Of a DNA stretch of 64,000 nucleotides, positions 42,598 through 51,608 are shown in pieces. The stretch is from CAMDKS01 sp964402975. Its GTDB lineage: Bacteria > Bdellovibrionota_B > Oligoflexia > Oligoflexales > RGVZ01. A program made the translations under genes and the position numbers. Position 1 is the first letter of the stretch, and each line of letters opens with the position of its first letter. The notes below the pieces were generated by a model. That model ran no database searches and was not told where the DNA came from. It saw nothing but the letters and a program-made list of their open reading frames with translations. The DNA is taken from the NCBI GenBank assembly GCA_964402975.1, contig CAYOEM010000002.1:272717-336716 (forward strand), given 5' to 3'.

Positions 42598-42872
42598 TCC
42601 TTCTCAAGGATTTATCCACCTGCATCAGGATTGGAACAACGGTATCTACCTACTATTGTACGAAATCAGGGCAATTTAACCAGATCACGACCCCGCGGCG
42701 CCCTAGGCGACCTGACGAGGTGTATTATGAGGTTTTAAATTAATGTAATTATTGACTTTTTATAGAAAACTCACGCTAGGGATTTCTCTGCCGATGCTAC
42801 TTCTGTTAGGACGCGGAATAGGTTGCGCTGTGGGTTGGCGAATGCTGGGTGTGTTTGAGAAGGGAGCTTTTT
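42598..42872. other. Intergenic region between divergent genes
   Basis: About 275 bp between the ImmA/IrrE-like gene and the PilZ gene. It is AT-rich in the middle (42720-42770) with a TTGACT at 42752 that could be a -35 element, but no good -10 is spaced for it. No gene or repeat is seen. Confidence 0.4.
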
Positions 42873-43205
42873 ATGGCTAAGTATCAGCTACGTCTAAAAG
42901 AACGAAGGATTAGTGAGCGAAAGCGACTCACTGGGCTTATGCCTGGACGATTCCTGGTCAACGGTAAGGCTTTGGAGGCCAAGCCCATAGATATCAGTAG
43001 CCACGGCTTAGGGTTGATTATGTCGGAACAAATAAAAGATGGGACCGTAGCGACGTTGACTATTTCCGGACGGGATATCCCACTGGAGTTCAAGTGGATG
43101 TTACCGGATTTTGGTAAGCATGACCTTTGGCGGTACGGTTTGGTGTGCACCTCCATGGATGTGGATCTTATTTCGGAGTTCACGGCAGCCGGCTGCCTCA
43201 AGTAA
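42873..43205 (+). CDS. PilZ domain protein
   Basis: The ATG at 42873 is preceded by AAGGGAG. The 110-residue protein consists of a single PilZ domain with both c-di-GMP motifs: R-x-x-x-R in 'RRISERKRL' and D-x-S-x-x-G in 'PIDISSHGLGLIM', then the barrel strands to 'WRYGLVC'. It should be a cytoplasmic c-di-GMP receptor with an unknown partner. A long hairpin follows. Confidence 0.8.
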   Translation: MAKYQLRLKERRISERKRLTGLMPGRFLVNGKALEAKPIDISSHGLGLIMSEQIKDGTVATLTISGRDIPLEFKWMLPDFGKHDLWRYGLVCTSMDVDLISEFTAAGCLK

Positions 43206-43226
43206 TGATACTGAGGGCTCTATGAC

Positions 43227-43257
43227 GCTCGCTAAGTACTAACTTGTCTTAGCGAGC
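43227..43257. terminator. Bidirectional terminator overlapping the elbB 3' end
   Basis: A perfect 10-bp stem, GCTCGCTAAG with CTTAGCGAGC, around an 11-base loop. It follows the PilZ stop by 21 bp and is followed on the plus strand by TTTAATAC. One arm encodes the last codons of elbB on the minus strand, so the same hairpin can serve both genes. Confidence 0.6.
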
Positions 43258-43937
43258 TTTAATACGTCCTTCGTCAACTGGCGAATCCCCTGCGCAATTT
43301 CCGCAATACTTGCATCCAGCATATAAGCGGGTGTGGTGACGATTTTAAGCTCATGATCAACCACACAGTCCCGAGCACCGCACTGCTGAACCTTTGCACC
43401 CATATAAGCGGCCGCTTCGGGTGCACCCCCCTCAGTCCCACCCAAGGTTATCTTGACGCCTGACTTGCCGAAAACACCCGCAATAAGCATCGGAGCGATA
43501 CAGATCGCGCCGATTGGGCGACCAGAGTCATGGAAATCTCTTAACAATCGGGTCACTTCATTTTGAACGACCATGTCTTTTCCCGCGGTGGCAAAATTAC
43601 ACAAGTTAGCCGCCGTACCGTTACCTCCGGGAATGATCAGCGCCACATAGTTGGCAGGATCTACTTCGGTAATATTTTTAATTTTGCCACGAGCAATACG
43701 TGCTGACTCCTTGAGCATATTCCTCGGCGAAACACCGCGGTCAACAGAACCGTCAAGATGGTTCAAAACCGCGGCCTGGTCTGAGTTCAACGCCAATGCC
43801 TCCCAGTCCACACCCTCTTCTTCAATCGCCAAAAGGGTCAATACCGCCTCGTGAATTTCACTGCCATCACGGTGACCACAGCCGTTCAGAAGAACAGCGA
43901 CTTTTTTCCTGATTTTTGACGCGTTGCTGTTTGACAC
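43239..43937 (-). CDS. elbB: ElbB-type DJ-1/PfpI family protein
   Basis: A 232-residue protein with the ElbB signature 'AVLLNGCGHRDGSEIHEAVL', 'LIIPGGNGTAANLCNFA' and the nucleophile-elbow Cys in 'GAICIAPMLIAGVFG'. E. coli ElbB has been described as a glyoxalase and linked to isoprenoid synthesis; the physiological role is unsettled. Cytoplasmic. It is divergent from the ABC operon at 44002 with a 64-bp gap. Confidence 0.88.
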   Translation of the reverse strand: MSNSNASKIRKKVAVLLNGCGHRDGSEIHEAVLTLLAIEEEGVDWEALALNSDQAAVLNHLDGSVDRGVSPRNMLKESARIARGKIKNITEVDPANYVALIIPGGNGTAANLCNFATAGKDMVVQNEVTRLLRDFHDSGRPIGAICIAPMLIAGVFGKSGVKITLGGTEGGAPEAAAYMGAKVQQCGARDCVVDHELKIVTTPAYMLDASIAEIAQGIRQLTKDVLKLAKTS

Positions 43938-44001
43938 GTTTTACCTCCCGCAATCCTAAAGTCGATTGCTTATTTCCCAGCCCAAGGTAGCATATTCCAT
44001 C

Positions 44002-44868
44002 ATGATGATTCGACAGGCAATTATCATATTAGGCATCTCAAGTGCCGCTTTGGAAGCTGCCGAGCCACTGCGGGGGCCTGAGTTCACATATGCAGTCTGG
44101 CAACAAAACTCAGAGCCCAAGACGACTGTTACCCAAAGTGGGTCAACTCCAAAAAATAAATCGCTAACTAACCAACGGACCCTCAGGCTCGATGTACCTG
44201 TTCCTGTGGCCTTATGGATCGCTATGCCATTCGTGACAGCAAGATACCTGGACCGCACTAACACCCACGGATTTGGCTCAGAGCAAAAATACGGCGTTGG
44301 CCTCCTTCACCATGCTGCAGAGGGTGATCCTGCTTGGCGACTAGACGTCGAACGCCTGGGACACCTTCGAGTCCAACCTGCCCACCACGCCCGATTCATA
44401 GTCAATTTGGTGAAACAGCTTCCCTCGTTAAGGCTGCGTCCAAGCGACACAACCCTCTCCTGGACTGGGCTGAATGTTTTTTGGAAGCCACGGCACAAAA
44501 CTCTATTGGTGCCGGAGCTAGCCTGGACGAGAGGTGGACCAGACGGGTTGTACGTTGATCTTGTTTTGCCAAAACACGCATTCCTTGGTTTTCGGGGCAA
44601 CGTGTTTGAGATCACAGCCGGTCTCGAACAGGAACTCCGAAATTTACAAGACAATCACTCCGATAATTCAAATGATTGGTTCATCGAGAGGCTGGCTAGG
44701 CTCACGTTTGCGGCAAAGTACATAACAGTTGACCACGGTGACATGCGTTTCGGCGTGAGCGCATTAAAGGGACTGAGCCAGCTTGCGACGATTGAAGCTC
44801 AACAAAATGAAAGGGGCGTCGATTACCCATTAGGAGTTGAGTTTTCCTTGCAGTGGGTACCAAACTGA
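44002..44868 (+). CDS. Exported beta-rich protein of the ABC operon
   Basis: The ATG at 44002 starts a signal peptide ('MMIRQAIIILGISSAALEAA'); upstream in-frame codons lack a ribosome site. The 288-residue protein then shows many alternating strands, such as 'LRLDVPVPVALWIAMPFVTA', and ends in 'GVEFSLQWVPN', suggesting an outer-membrane barrel. No family is recognised. Its stop overlaps the start of the next gene (TGATG), and the four following ABC genes overlap likewise, so it is almost certainly part of the same operon. Confidence 0.6.
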   Translation: MMIRQAIIILGISSAALEAAEPLRGPEFTYAVWQQNSEPKTTVTQSGSTPKNKSLTNQRTLRLDVPVPVALWIAMPFVTARYLDRTNTHGFGSEQKYGVGLLHHAAEGDPAWRLDVERLGHLRVQPAHHARFIVNLVKQLPSLRLRPSDTTLSWTGLNVFWKPRHKTLLVPELAWTRGGPDGLYVDLVLPKHAFLGFRGNVFEITAGLEQELRNLQDNHSDNSNDWFIERLARLTFAAKYITVDHGDMRFGVSALKGLSQLATIEAQQNERGVDYPLGVEFSLQWVPN

Positions 44869-46064
44869 TGACAAAAACTTATAGACCCCCTTCGCTCACA
44901 CATATAATGCCTTTTAAAGACCTGGTTCTACCGATGTCGCTTCAACTAATTCGTCGCGTCCGAGCATCCCTGGGACATCTCATTACGACTCTCGCTGCAT
45001 CGGGCATGATTTTAGCGCTCTTTCTTTATGTGTTCAGTGACTTCATCAACACCAAACTACCCAGTATAAACCCCGATGCCGCCACTCTTATGCGATTTTA
45101 TCTCGTGCTCATCCTAATTATTGCCTGCGCCATAGGAATAATGAAGTGGTCACGCGACCTGATTCATTCAAGAGGAAACTGGCCCGACTTTTTGCGTTCA
45201 ATCGGATGCTCGGCGTCATCTATTCACCGAGCCACACTGGTGGGTCTTGTGACGTCTCTAGCACTCGGTAATCTGTTGGCTCTTATCGCAATAAATTTGT
45301 CGCTAGGACCGCTATCCATCACACATATTTTTACTGCAATGTGCGCCGTTGTTATGTCCCTCATTCTGGCCAACAAGCCGCGCAGTGCACACCCTACTGA
45401 CCAGGTGCAATCGATACAACGGCCCACCCAAGACCAAGGCTCACCGTTAATTGTGTGGCGAAAGCAACGCCTGACAGGTAGATGGCGAGGCTCTCACCTG
45501 CAAATTATGTTCTTACTGATTATGGGTATGGGCTTTAGTAGCCTAAGTATTGGTAACCCTGTCGACTTAACGCTTTTAATATGCCTCATTGGCGGCAATG
45601 TCCTCTCCTGGACGGTGCCACTACTTATTGAAGAAGATCTCCAATTCACGTGGCTAGAGCGTCAGGCAGCCGTATCTCATACGGCATGGATCATGGCCTG
45701 GCAGACTATATTCACAAGACGTGCCGTTATCATTTTTAGTGTCACGTTTACTTTATTCATGATTGTGGTAGCCACTCCAAAACTTATGACACAAGGCCTC
45801 GGCTATAGTGATTTGCTTAATGACCTCTCAAGCGCCCTGCTTACTAGTGTTCTTGCAAGCTTTCCATGCTGGATAGCCCCAAGCTTCGTTTTACAGATCG
45901 ACGGACGCCGAATTTTTACCAACATTGTCATGTTAACTCTCATTAACCTATTTGTAGGGACAGCAATCATGGCAGTGCCATGGATCACGCCTGCCATTTT
46001 GTTATTGCAGAGGGAGGCACATCGCTACCAAGGGGGAAGGTTTGCACGCGCATCTAACAATTGA
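44868..46064 (+). CDS. Polytopic inner-membrane protein, putative ABC permease
   Basis: The ATG at 44868 overlaps the previous stop. The protein is about 398 residues with roughly nine membrane helices in two halves, separated by a polar region at about 185-215. A loop 'WPDFLRSIGCSASSIHRATL' between helices has the look of a coupling segment in FtsX/ABC-type permeases, but I do not recognise a family. It should pair with the ABC ATPase encoded next, whose start lies within its 3' end. Confidence 0.6.
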   Translation: MTKTYRPPSLTHIMPFKDLVLPMSLQLIRRVRASLGHLITTLAASGMILALFLYVFSDFINTKLPSINPDAATLMRFYLVLILIIACAIGIMKWSRDLIHSRGNWPDFLRSIGCSASSIHRATLVGLVTSLALGNLLALIAINLSLGPLSITHIFTAMCAVVMSLILANKPRSAHPTDQVQSIQRPTQDQGSPLIVWRKQRLTGRWRGSHLQIMFLLIMGMGFSSLSIGNPVDLTLLICLIGGNVLSWTVPLLIEEDLQFTWLERQAAVSHTAWIMAWQTIFTRRAVIIFSVTFTLFMIVVATPKLMTQGLGYSDLLNDLSSALLTSVLASFPCWIAPSFVLQIDGRRIFTNIVMLTLINLFVGTAIMAVPWITPAILLLQREAHRYQGGRFARASNN

Positions 46065-46761
46065 CGCCAATAAGTTGACGAAAAAATGGACCACTGGATT
46101 CCAACTTGGCCCCATCACGTTCAGCACGAACCCCGGCGAAACGGTTGCTGTTTTTGGTAGAAACGGCGCTGGCAAGAGCACCCTCTTCCAATTACTCAGT
46201 GGCTCTCTGGACCGCAGCGAAGGTGACCTTAAAATTTTCGGCGCAAAAATGAGCCCCGACGCCGTCGATATCCGTCGCCGAATAGGCTATCTGCCGCAAG
46301 AGTCACAGCTACCACACTGGACCACACCATCCGAGATCCTTCACTACTCTGCTCGACTGTTTGACCTTCCCTCGCCTGAAATGAAGGTCGAAGAACAGTT
46401 GAGGCAATGGGATGCCGTTGAGTGGAAAGATCGACCGCTTTGCAAGACAAGCCACGGGATGCAGAGGCGCATCGGGCTGGCAGTTGCCATGATTCATGAT
46501 CCAGATCTTCTCATCCTGGACGAGCCATTCAACGCTCTCGACATCATAAACGCGAGACATCTTGAACTGGCTATTAAAAGCCGATCTGAACGTGGCAAAA
46601 CCACACTCGTCAGCATCCACAGTCCACTGATTGCGGCTGATCTCTGTCCTAGGGCGGTCATTTTGGAATCAGGAAAACTTGAAGAATTGACAGCCTGGAC
46701 AACGCACGGGCTGACCGACAGAGTTAAGCTGCTAAATCAGCGTTTTTTTGGAGCTCATTGA
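46042..46761 (+). CDS. ABC transporter ATPase of CcmA type
   Basis: A TTG start at 46042 with a strong GGGGGAAGG site, overlapping the previous gene by 23 bp. It has 239 residues: Walker A 'FGRNGAGKSTL', Q-loop 'YLPQESQLP', Walker B 'LLILDEPFNALD' and H-loop 'VSIHSP'. The signature is unusual: 'KTSHGMQRRIGLAVAM', with Ser-His-Gly where LSGGQ is expected. It should drive the polytopic protein encoded before it. The stop overlaps the next start (TGATG). Confidence 0.85.
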   Translation: MHAHLTIDANKLTKKWTTGFQLGPITFSTNPGETVAVFGRNGAGKSTLFQLLSGSLDRSEGDLKIFGAKMSPDAVDIRRRIGYLPQESQLPHWTTPSEILHYSARLFDLPSPEMKVEEQLRQWDAVEWKDRPLCKTSHGMQRRIGLAVAMIHDPDLLILDEPFNALDIINARHLELAIKSRSERGKTTLVSIHSPLIAADLCPRAVILESGKLEELTAWTTHGLTDRVKLLNQRFFGAH

Positions 46762-48503
46762 TGGCAAGTCCGCTTTCTCGGCTTGGACGACTATACGCCG
46801 TACCGCAATGGCGATACTACCTCACGGGCACAATTGCGCTGATCCTGACAAACATTATAGTCCTTGAAATCCCTCTATTAGCCAAACGGATCATCGACGG
46901 TATGGCTGCAAGGCAAGACTTAGAACAGTTCACACTCGTCGCCCTCGGAATTATTGGTCTCGGATTTACACAAGTCGTAATTAGGACGTTGTCAAGAATA
47001 CTTATCTTCTGGCCAGGAAGAACTCTGGAAGCAGGTCTGAAATCAGACGTATTTCTTTCGTTACTGCGCGCACCAATCGGCCGCCTTTTCGAATACTCCA
47101 CTGGAGATCTAACGTCTAGATTAAATAACGATGTCACTCAGCTACGAATATTTTTTGCATTCGGGGCTCTCCAAGTGCTCAACGTTATATTTATATCGAT
47201 ATTTACAGTCACAAAAATGGCGTCATTAGACCCCACCCTGACCGCACTATCCATATCTCCTATGCTCTTTATGCTTGTTTTAACAAAAGCCGTCATGCCG
47301 AAGCTTTACGTGTCCATGCGAGAAAACACCGAAGCATTAGGGCGACTTACGGGGCGAGTGTCGGAAGCCTTTTCACAAGTGCACACCATACAAACGATGA
47401 ACGCGTCGTCAGCTATCGCGTCACGCCTTGAGCCCGATAACGAAGCCATTTTTCAATCAAATTTACGGACCATCTGGCTACGGACCGTAACTTGGCCCAT
47501 CATGACAGTGCTCATCGGGGTCAGTCAATTTGCCATACTAACATGGGGCGGAAAGCAAATTATAGCCGGTGCACTCACTGTTGGCGACATTATGGCTTTC
47601 AACATCTACATCGGAATGCTCACATTCCCGTTTGCCAGCCTTGGCATCATCATGAACGTCTATCAGCGAGCGAAACCTGCATCTGAGCGAATCGAAGGTG
47701 TAAAAGACATACCACCTGAAGCGTCAGATGCTGCCGACAAAATAAAGCTGGCAACAACACCAAAAGAACAACTGCTGGAGATTCGCAACATCACTTTTGA
47801 ATGGCCCAACGGGCGCATGGCCTTAAGAGACGTCTCATTCACCGTAAAAGCCCATGAACGCGTCGGAATATACGGCTCAATCGGCTCTGGTAAGTCTACC
47901 CTTTTCAACATCATCACGAGGCTGTACGAACCGACTAGTGGCCACGTTTTTTTACGGGGAGTTGACACAGCCAGTCTTTCTCCCGCTGCCGTGCGTGCGG
48001 AAATTGCCTATGCGCAACAACACCCCCTTCTCCTCAGTGAAAGCATAAGATCAAATCTAATTTTGGGCTGCGAAGAATCTGACATTCCACTTCAGCGACT
48101 TACCGAAACTGCGATGAAGGCCGACATTCTTACCGACATCGAAAAATTCCCTGAAACTTGGGACACACCCATTGGAGAGCGCGGCATAAAATTATCAGGC
48201 GGACAAAAGCAACGCCTATCTCTCGCCAGGATTCTTCTAAGGCCTGCTGAAATCATTATTCTTGATGATGTATTGTCGGCCGTCGACCACGAGACCGAAC
48301 ATCGGCTGATAAAATCACTCCTAGCAACAAAATCGGCCCTCATCATCGCATCACACAGAGCCAGCATCCTGGAGCCTTGTGACAAGATTCTTGTTTTTGA
48401 AGCAGGTCGCATCATAGCACAAGGAGCCTACGGTGATGTTCGCCATCTGATTGAGCGCAAAGTCACAGGGGATCAGTTAACAAGCCCCGGAAGTGTCTCA
48501 TGA
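46761..48503 (+). CDS. ABC exporter half-transporter A (degenerate Walker B)
   Basis: A 580-residue type I exporter: six membrane helices (about 15-310) and an ATPase domain with Walker A 'GSIGSGKSTLFN', Q-loop 'YAQQHPLLL', intact signature 'KLSGGQKQRLSLAR' and H-loop 'IASHRAS'. The Walker B is 'IIILDDVLSAVD', so the catalytic Glu is replaced by Asp503. This is typical for one partner of heterodimeric exporters such as BmrCD or TM287/288. Its stop overlaps the start of the second half-transporter (ATGA). Confidence 0.9.
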   Translation: MASPLSRLGRLYAVPQWRYYLTGTIALILTNIIVLEIPLLAKRIIDGMAARQDLEQFTLVALGIIGLGFTQVVIRTLSRILIFWPGRTLEAGLKSDVFLSLLRAPIGRLFEYSTGDLTSRLNNDVTQLRIFFAFGALQVLNVIFISIFTVTKMASLDPTLTALSISPMLFMLVLTKAVMPKLYVSMRENTEALGRLTGRVSEAFSQVHTIQTMNASSAIASRLEPDNEAIFQSNLRTIWLRTVTWPIMTVLIGVSQFAILTWGGKQIIAGALTVGDIMAFNIYIGMLTFPFASLGIIMNVYQRAKPASERIEGVKDIPPEASDAADKIKLATTPKEQLLEIRNITFEWPNGRMALRDVSFTVKAHERVGIYGSIGSGKSTLFNIITRLYEPTSGHVFLRGVDTASLSPAAVRAEIAYAQQHPLLLSESIRSNLILGCEESDIPLQRLTETAMKADILTDIEKFPETWDTPIGERGIKLSGGQKQRLSLARILLRPAEIIILDDVLSAVDHETEHRLIKSLLATKSALIIASHRASILEPCDKILVFEAGRIIAQGAYGDVRHLIERKVTGDQLTSPGSVS

Positions 48504-50272
48504 GAGGTCAAACGTCAGAAAACTCGGCTATCGCTTTTTGGCAGTTGGTTAAGCTGTGGCCTTGGCTGAGGCCCTACAAATGGCAGATCATTCTTGGGAC
48601 CTGCTTGATTCCCCTTGTTGCAGTGGTCTCCATGTTTCAACCATTGATTGTTAAGCGAGTCATTGATGAGGGCATTGTTCGTGGCGATATGAGTTATACA
48701 ATGTGGGGCGCATCAGCCTGCCTAACTCTATCTATTCTTTCTTATGTGCTAACCGGTGTACAAGCGATCACAACGTCTTCGGCTGTTCATAAGATGATCC
48801 GTGATCTTCGTAGCCAATTGATCACTCATGTTCTGCGCTTATCTGCTTCCTGGCACGACTCTCAAATTAGTGGCGCTCTAGCAACCCGAGCGACCAGTGA
48901 CTTTGACAATCTAAGTGAGTCCCTCAATCAAGGTGTTTTATCGAGTGTGATAGATATTCTTGTTTTATTCGGGTGCATTTCCGGAATGTTTATTCTTTCA
49001 CCAAAACTCGCAGTAGTCGCCTTGATTATTCTGCCGATCATGACGTGGTTGGTCATTTGGTTTTCAAAAAAACTCAATACCGCTATGCTCGCTTCAAAAA
49101 AGAATCTCGCTATCTTGAACGGATTCACCCAAGAAGCACTTGCCAGTGTCAGCGCAGTCAAGCTACTAAACGCTGAAAAAAGTGTGTCGAACCGTTACAA
49201 CATATTAAATATCAAGTATCGTGACGCACAGCTTCAAAACGTGTTTTACGACGCTTTAATGTTTGCGACAATTGATGGAATTTCATCCATCACACTCGGT
49301 GTAGCCCTTTTTATAGCGATCAAGTGGAGTGGATACGCCGATAATTTGACTGCTGGCCTTATGGTGGCGTTCATTCAATATATTCAGCAGCTATTTGAAC
49401 CCCTAAAACAACTGGGTACAAAAATGGCCATGCTGCAGGGAGCATTTACATCGATTGAACGTATTTTCGGACTGATGGAGAAGCAAGAATTCGTCGGTGG
49501 TAGTAAAACTGTGACGTGGCCCAGCAAAGTCGACGTGGAATTTGATCACGTAAGTTTCTCCTACCTGGCTAGCCAAACCCGCACGCTGTCAGATCTGTCT
49601 TTCGAGGTACCCGCTGGCTCTTCACTTGCAATTATTGGCAGTACAGGAAGCGGAAAATCTACAATCATCAAACTTTTAACAAAGCTGTACGACGGCTATT
49701 CTGGGCACATCCGAGTTGCCGGAACTGACATTCAAGATCTTGACCCAGAGCACATGCGCGAGCAGATGGGCATTGTCCCGCAAGATTTAGTATTATTTGA
49801 AGGATCTATTGCGTTTAACATTAGCCTAGGAGCAAAGGACGTCTCGAAAGACCAGATCATTCGAGCTGCTGGTCTGGTTGGCGCAGACCGATTCATCAAT
49901 GATTTACCTGGTGGCTTCGATTTCCCAGTTAAAGAAAACGGCTCCAATTTAAGTCATGGCCAAAGGCAGCTCATTGTTTTTGCGAGAGCGCTAACAAAAA
50001 ATCCACCGATAGTTATTCTGGACGAAGCAACAAGTAGCATTGACCCCCAATCTGAATCACTGATTCAAGAGGCCACGGAAAAAATTCTCAAAGATCGAAC
50101 GGTCGTCGTCATCGCACATCGTCTGCAAACCATACGCAGTTGTGACAACATTCTTGTCGTCGAGCACGGACGACTGGTGGAATTAGGCCCACCAGAAGAG
50201 CTTGAACGCCGCGGTGGACGTTATCATGACCTACTAGCCATGCTCGGCGATCATAAACGCCGAGAAATGTGA
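48500..50272 (+). CDS. ABC exporter half-transporter B (catalytic)
   Basis: A 590-residue type I exporter: six membrane helices and an ATPase domain with Walker A 'GSTGSGKSTIIK', Q-loop 'IVPQDLVLFE', canonical Walker B 'IVILDEATSSID' with the catalytic Glu, and H-loop 'IAHRLQ'. The signature is LSHGQ (His486) instead of LSGGQ. Combined with partner A, this makes one composite ATP site fully canonical and the other doubly degenerate, as expected of an asymmetric heterodimer. It exports an unknown compound across the inner membrane. It ends the operon. Confidence 0.9.
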   Translation: MRGQTSENSAIAFWQLVKLWPWLRPYKWQIILGTCLIPLVAVVSMFQPLIVKRVIDEGIVRGDMSYTMWGASACLTLSILSYVLTGVQAITTSSAVHKMIRDLRSQLITHVLRLSASWHDSQISGALATRATSDFDNLSESLNQGVLSSVIDILVLFGCISGMFILSPKLAVVALIILPIMTWLVIWFSKKLNTAMLASKKNLAILNGFTQEALASVSAVKLLNAEKSVSNRYNILNIKYRDAQLQNVFYDALMFATIDGISSITLGVALFIAIKWSGYADNLTAGLMVAFIQYIQQLFEPLKQLGTKMAMLQGAFTSIERIFGLMEKQEFVGGSKTVTWPSKVDVEFDHVSFSYLASQTRTLSDLSFEVPAGSSLAIIGSTGSGKSTIIKLLTKLYDGYSGHIRVAGTDIQDLDPEHMREQMGIVPQDLVLFEGSIAFNISLGAKDVSKDQIIRAAGLVGADRFINDLPGGFDFPVKENGSNLSHGQRQLIVFARALTKNPPIVILDEATSSIDPQSESLIQEATEKILKDRTVVVIAHRLQTIRSCDNILVVEHGRLVELGPPEELERRGGRYHDLLAMLGDHKRREM

Positions 50273-50278
50273 AAGACT

Positions 50279-51349
50279 TTAGTTTGGAGTCAATGTGGCG
50301 CCGCTGATACCACTCAATTTTGGCATCTCCTGGGTCGGCACGCTACCAGTCAGCGCGACCAGAAAGCTAAATATGTCTTTAACGTCAGCGTCAGTTAAAT
50401 CACGATTAAGCTGTGTCTTTGCCATAACTCGGATGGCTTCAGATAAATTTGGGACTTTCCCATTGTGAAAATATGGCGCAGTTGTCGCAACATTGCGCAA
50501 CGTTGGAACACGGAACATATGCTCGTCTGCTGGCTTGTTTGTGACTTTTGCTCGGCCGATATCAGATTTAAGATCATATTTGCTCACGTAGAGATTATTT
50601 TCGAAGGTTGGAAACCTTTGGAAAAAACCCTGACCCTCAGGAAGTTTGGGACCTGCGAATGCAATACCTGAGTGACAGCTGGTACATCCCACTTCGTTCA
50701 TCTTTTTAAACCCACGCTTCGCAGCCTCGGGCATGGCCTTCGAGTCCCCGCGCGCCCAACGATCAAATGCACTGTTTGGCGTGATGAGTGTTCGTTCGTA
50801 GGAAGCGATAGCTTTAGCTAAGTTATCAATGGAAACAGGATTAGGCCCGGGGAACGCTCTCGAAAATAAGATTTTGTATTCTTCAATACTGTTAACCCTT
50901 GAAACAACGGCATCGTGATCTGGCATGCCCATTTCAATCGGATTTGTGAGCGGCCCCTTTGCTTGTTCTTCTAGCGATGAAGCTCGTCCATCCCAAAACT
51001 GCACACTTAGAAACGCTGCATTAAAGACTGTTGGCGCACTACGCCCACCAAGCTGCCCTTTTATACCAACAGAGACCGGACGATTATCAGATCCCGACGC
51101 CATGACGTTATGACAGGAGTTACATGAAACAGTACCGTCGACTGAAAGACGTGGGTCGAAGAATAATTTTGTACCAAGCTCCACCTTGACCTTGGAATAC
51201 TTATTGTTTTGGGGCTCAGGAGCTTTAAGGGGAAGAGCGAATATTTTTGCTAACTGTTGCTCAGGTGATAGGTCTCTTGCCGTGGCACCAGCACCCCACG
51301 CTGCGAGAAAACTTATTACCATCAGAGTTTTTTTAAAGATCGATCTCAT
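50279..51349 (-). CDS. Di-haem cytochrome c peroxidase
   Basis: A 356-residue protein with a signal peptide ('LMVISFLAAWGAGATA') and two c-type haem sites: C76-N-S-C79-H80 and C222-T-S-C225-H226. 'GGRSAPTVFNAAF', 'QFWDGRA' and 'PIEMGMP' are typical of the CcpA/MauG family. The last part ends with 'FRVPTLRNVATTAPYFHNG', also a hallmark, and a flexible C-terminal tail. It should reduce hydrogen peroxide in the periplasm with electrons from a small cytochrome. No electron donor gene is adjacent. Confidence 0.92.
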   Translation of the reverse strand: MRSIFKKTLMVISFLAAWGAGATARDLSPEQQLAKIFALPLKAPEPQNNKYSKVKVELGTKLFFDPRLSVDGTVSCNSCHNVMASGSDNRPVSVGIKGQLGGRSAPTVFNAAFLSVQFWDGRASSLEEQAKGPLTNPIEMGMPDHDAVVSRVNSIEEYKILFSRAFPGPNPVSIDNLAKAIASYERTLITPNSAFDRWARGDSKAMPEAAKRGFKKMNEVGCTSCHSGIAFAGPKLPEGQGFFQRFPTFENNLYVSKYDLKSDIGRAKVTNKPADEHMFRVPTLRNVATTAPYFHNGKVPNLSEAIRVMAKTQLNRDLTDADVKDIFSFLVALTGSVPTQEMPKLSGISGATLTPN

Positions 51350-51517
51350 CCTTTAGTCTCCCGTGGGGAATGTGGCACTAAACCATCGTGCCTCCTTTAA
51401 CACCTATAGATCCCTTGTTCCATAATTTTTCACTTTTATCAGAAAGTAGCGTTCACAACCCATGATCCACAAGGAGACGTCAAATAACGCCATGGAACGC
51501 TTGGTTTTTTATAAAGA

Positions 51518-51557
51518 AGCCCCGGCGCCTAGCAGGCACCGGGACTCTCTTTTTTTC
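51518..51557. terminator. Hairpin with T-run, probably bidirectional
   Basis: CCCGGCGCCT (51521-51530) pairs with AGGCACCGGG (51534-51543) with one C/A mismatch and a 3-base loop. Downstream on the plus strand there are seven T (51550-51556). On the minus strand the stem is followed by TTCTTTAT, so it can end the lipoprotein transcript coming from 52925. The plus-strand T-run has no annotated gene to serve. Confidence 0.6.
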
Positions 51558-51608
51558 GACTATCGCCAGGCACGCCCCAAGGGGCTGAATCCTGCTACGA
51601 CTCTGCCA

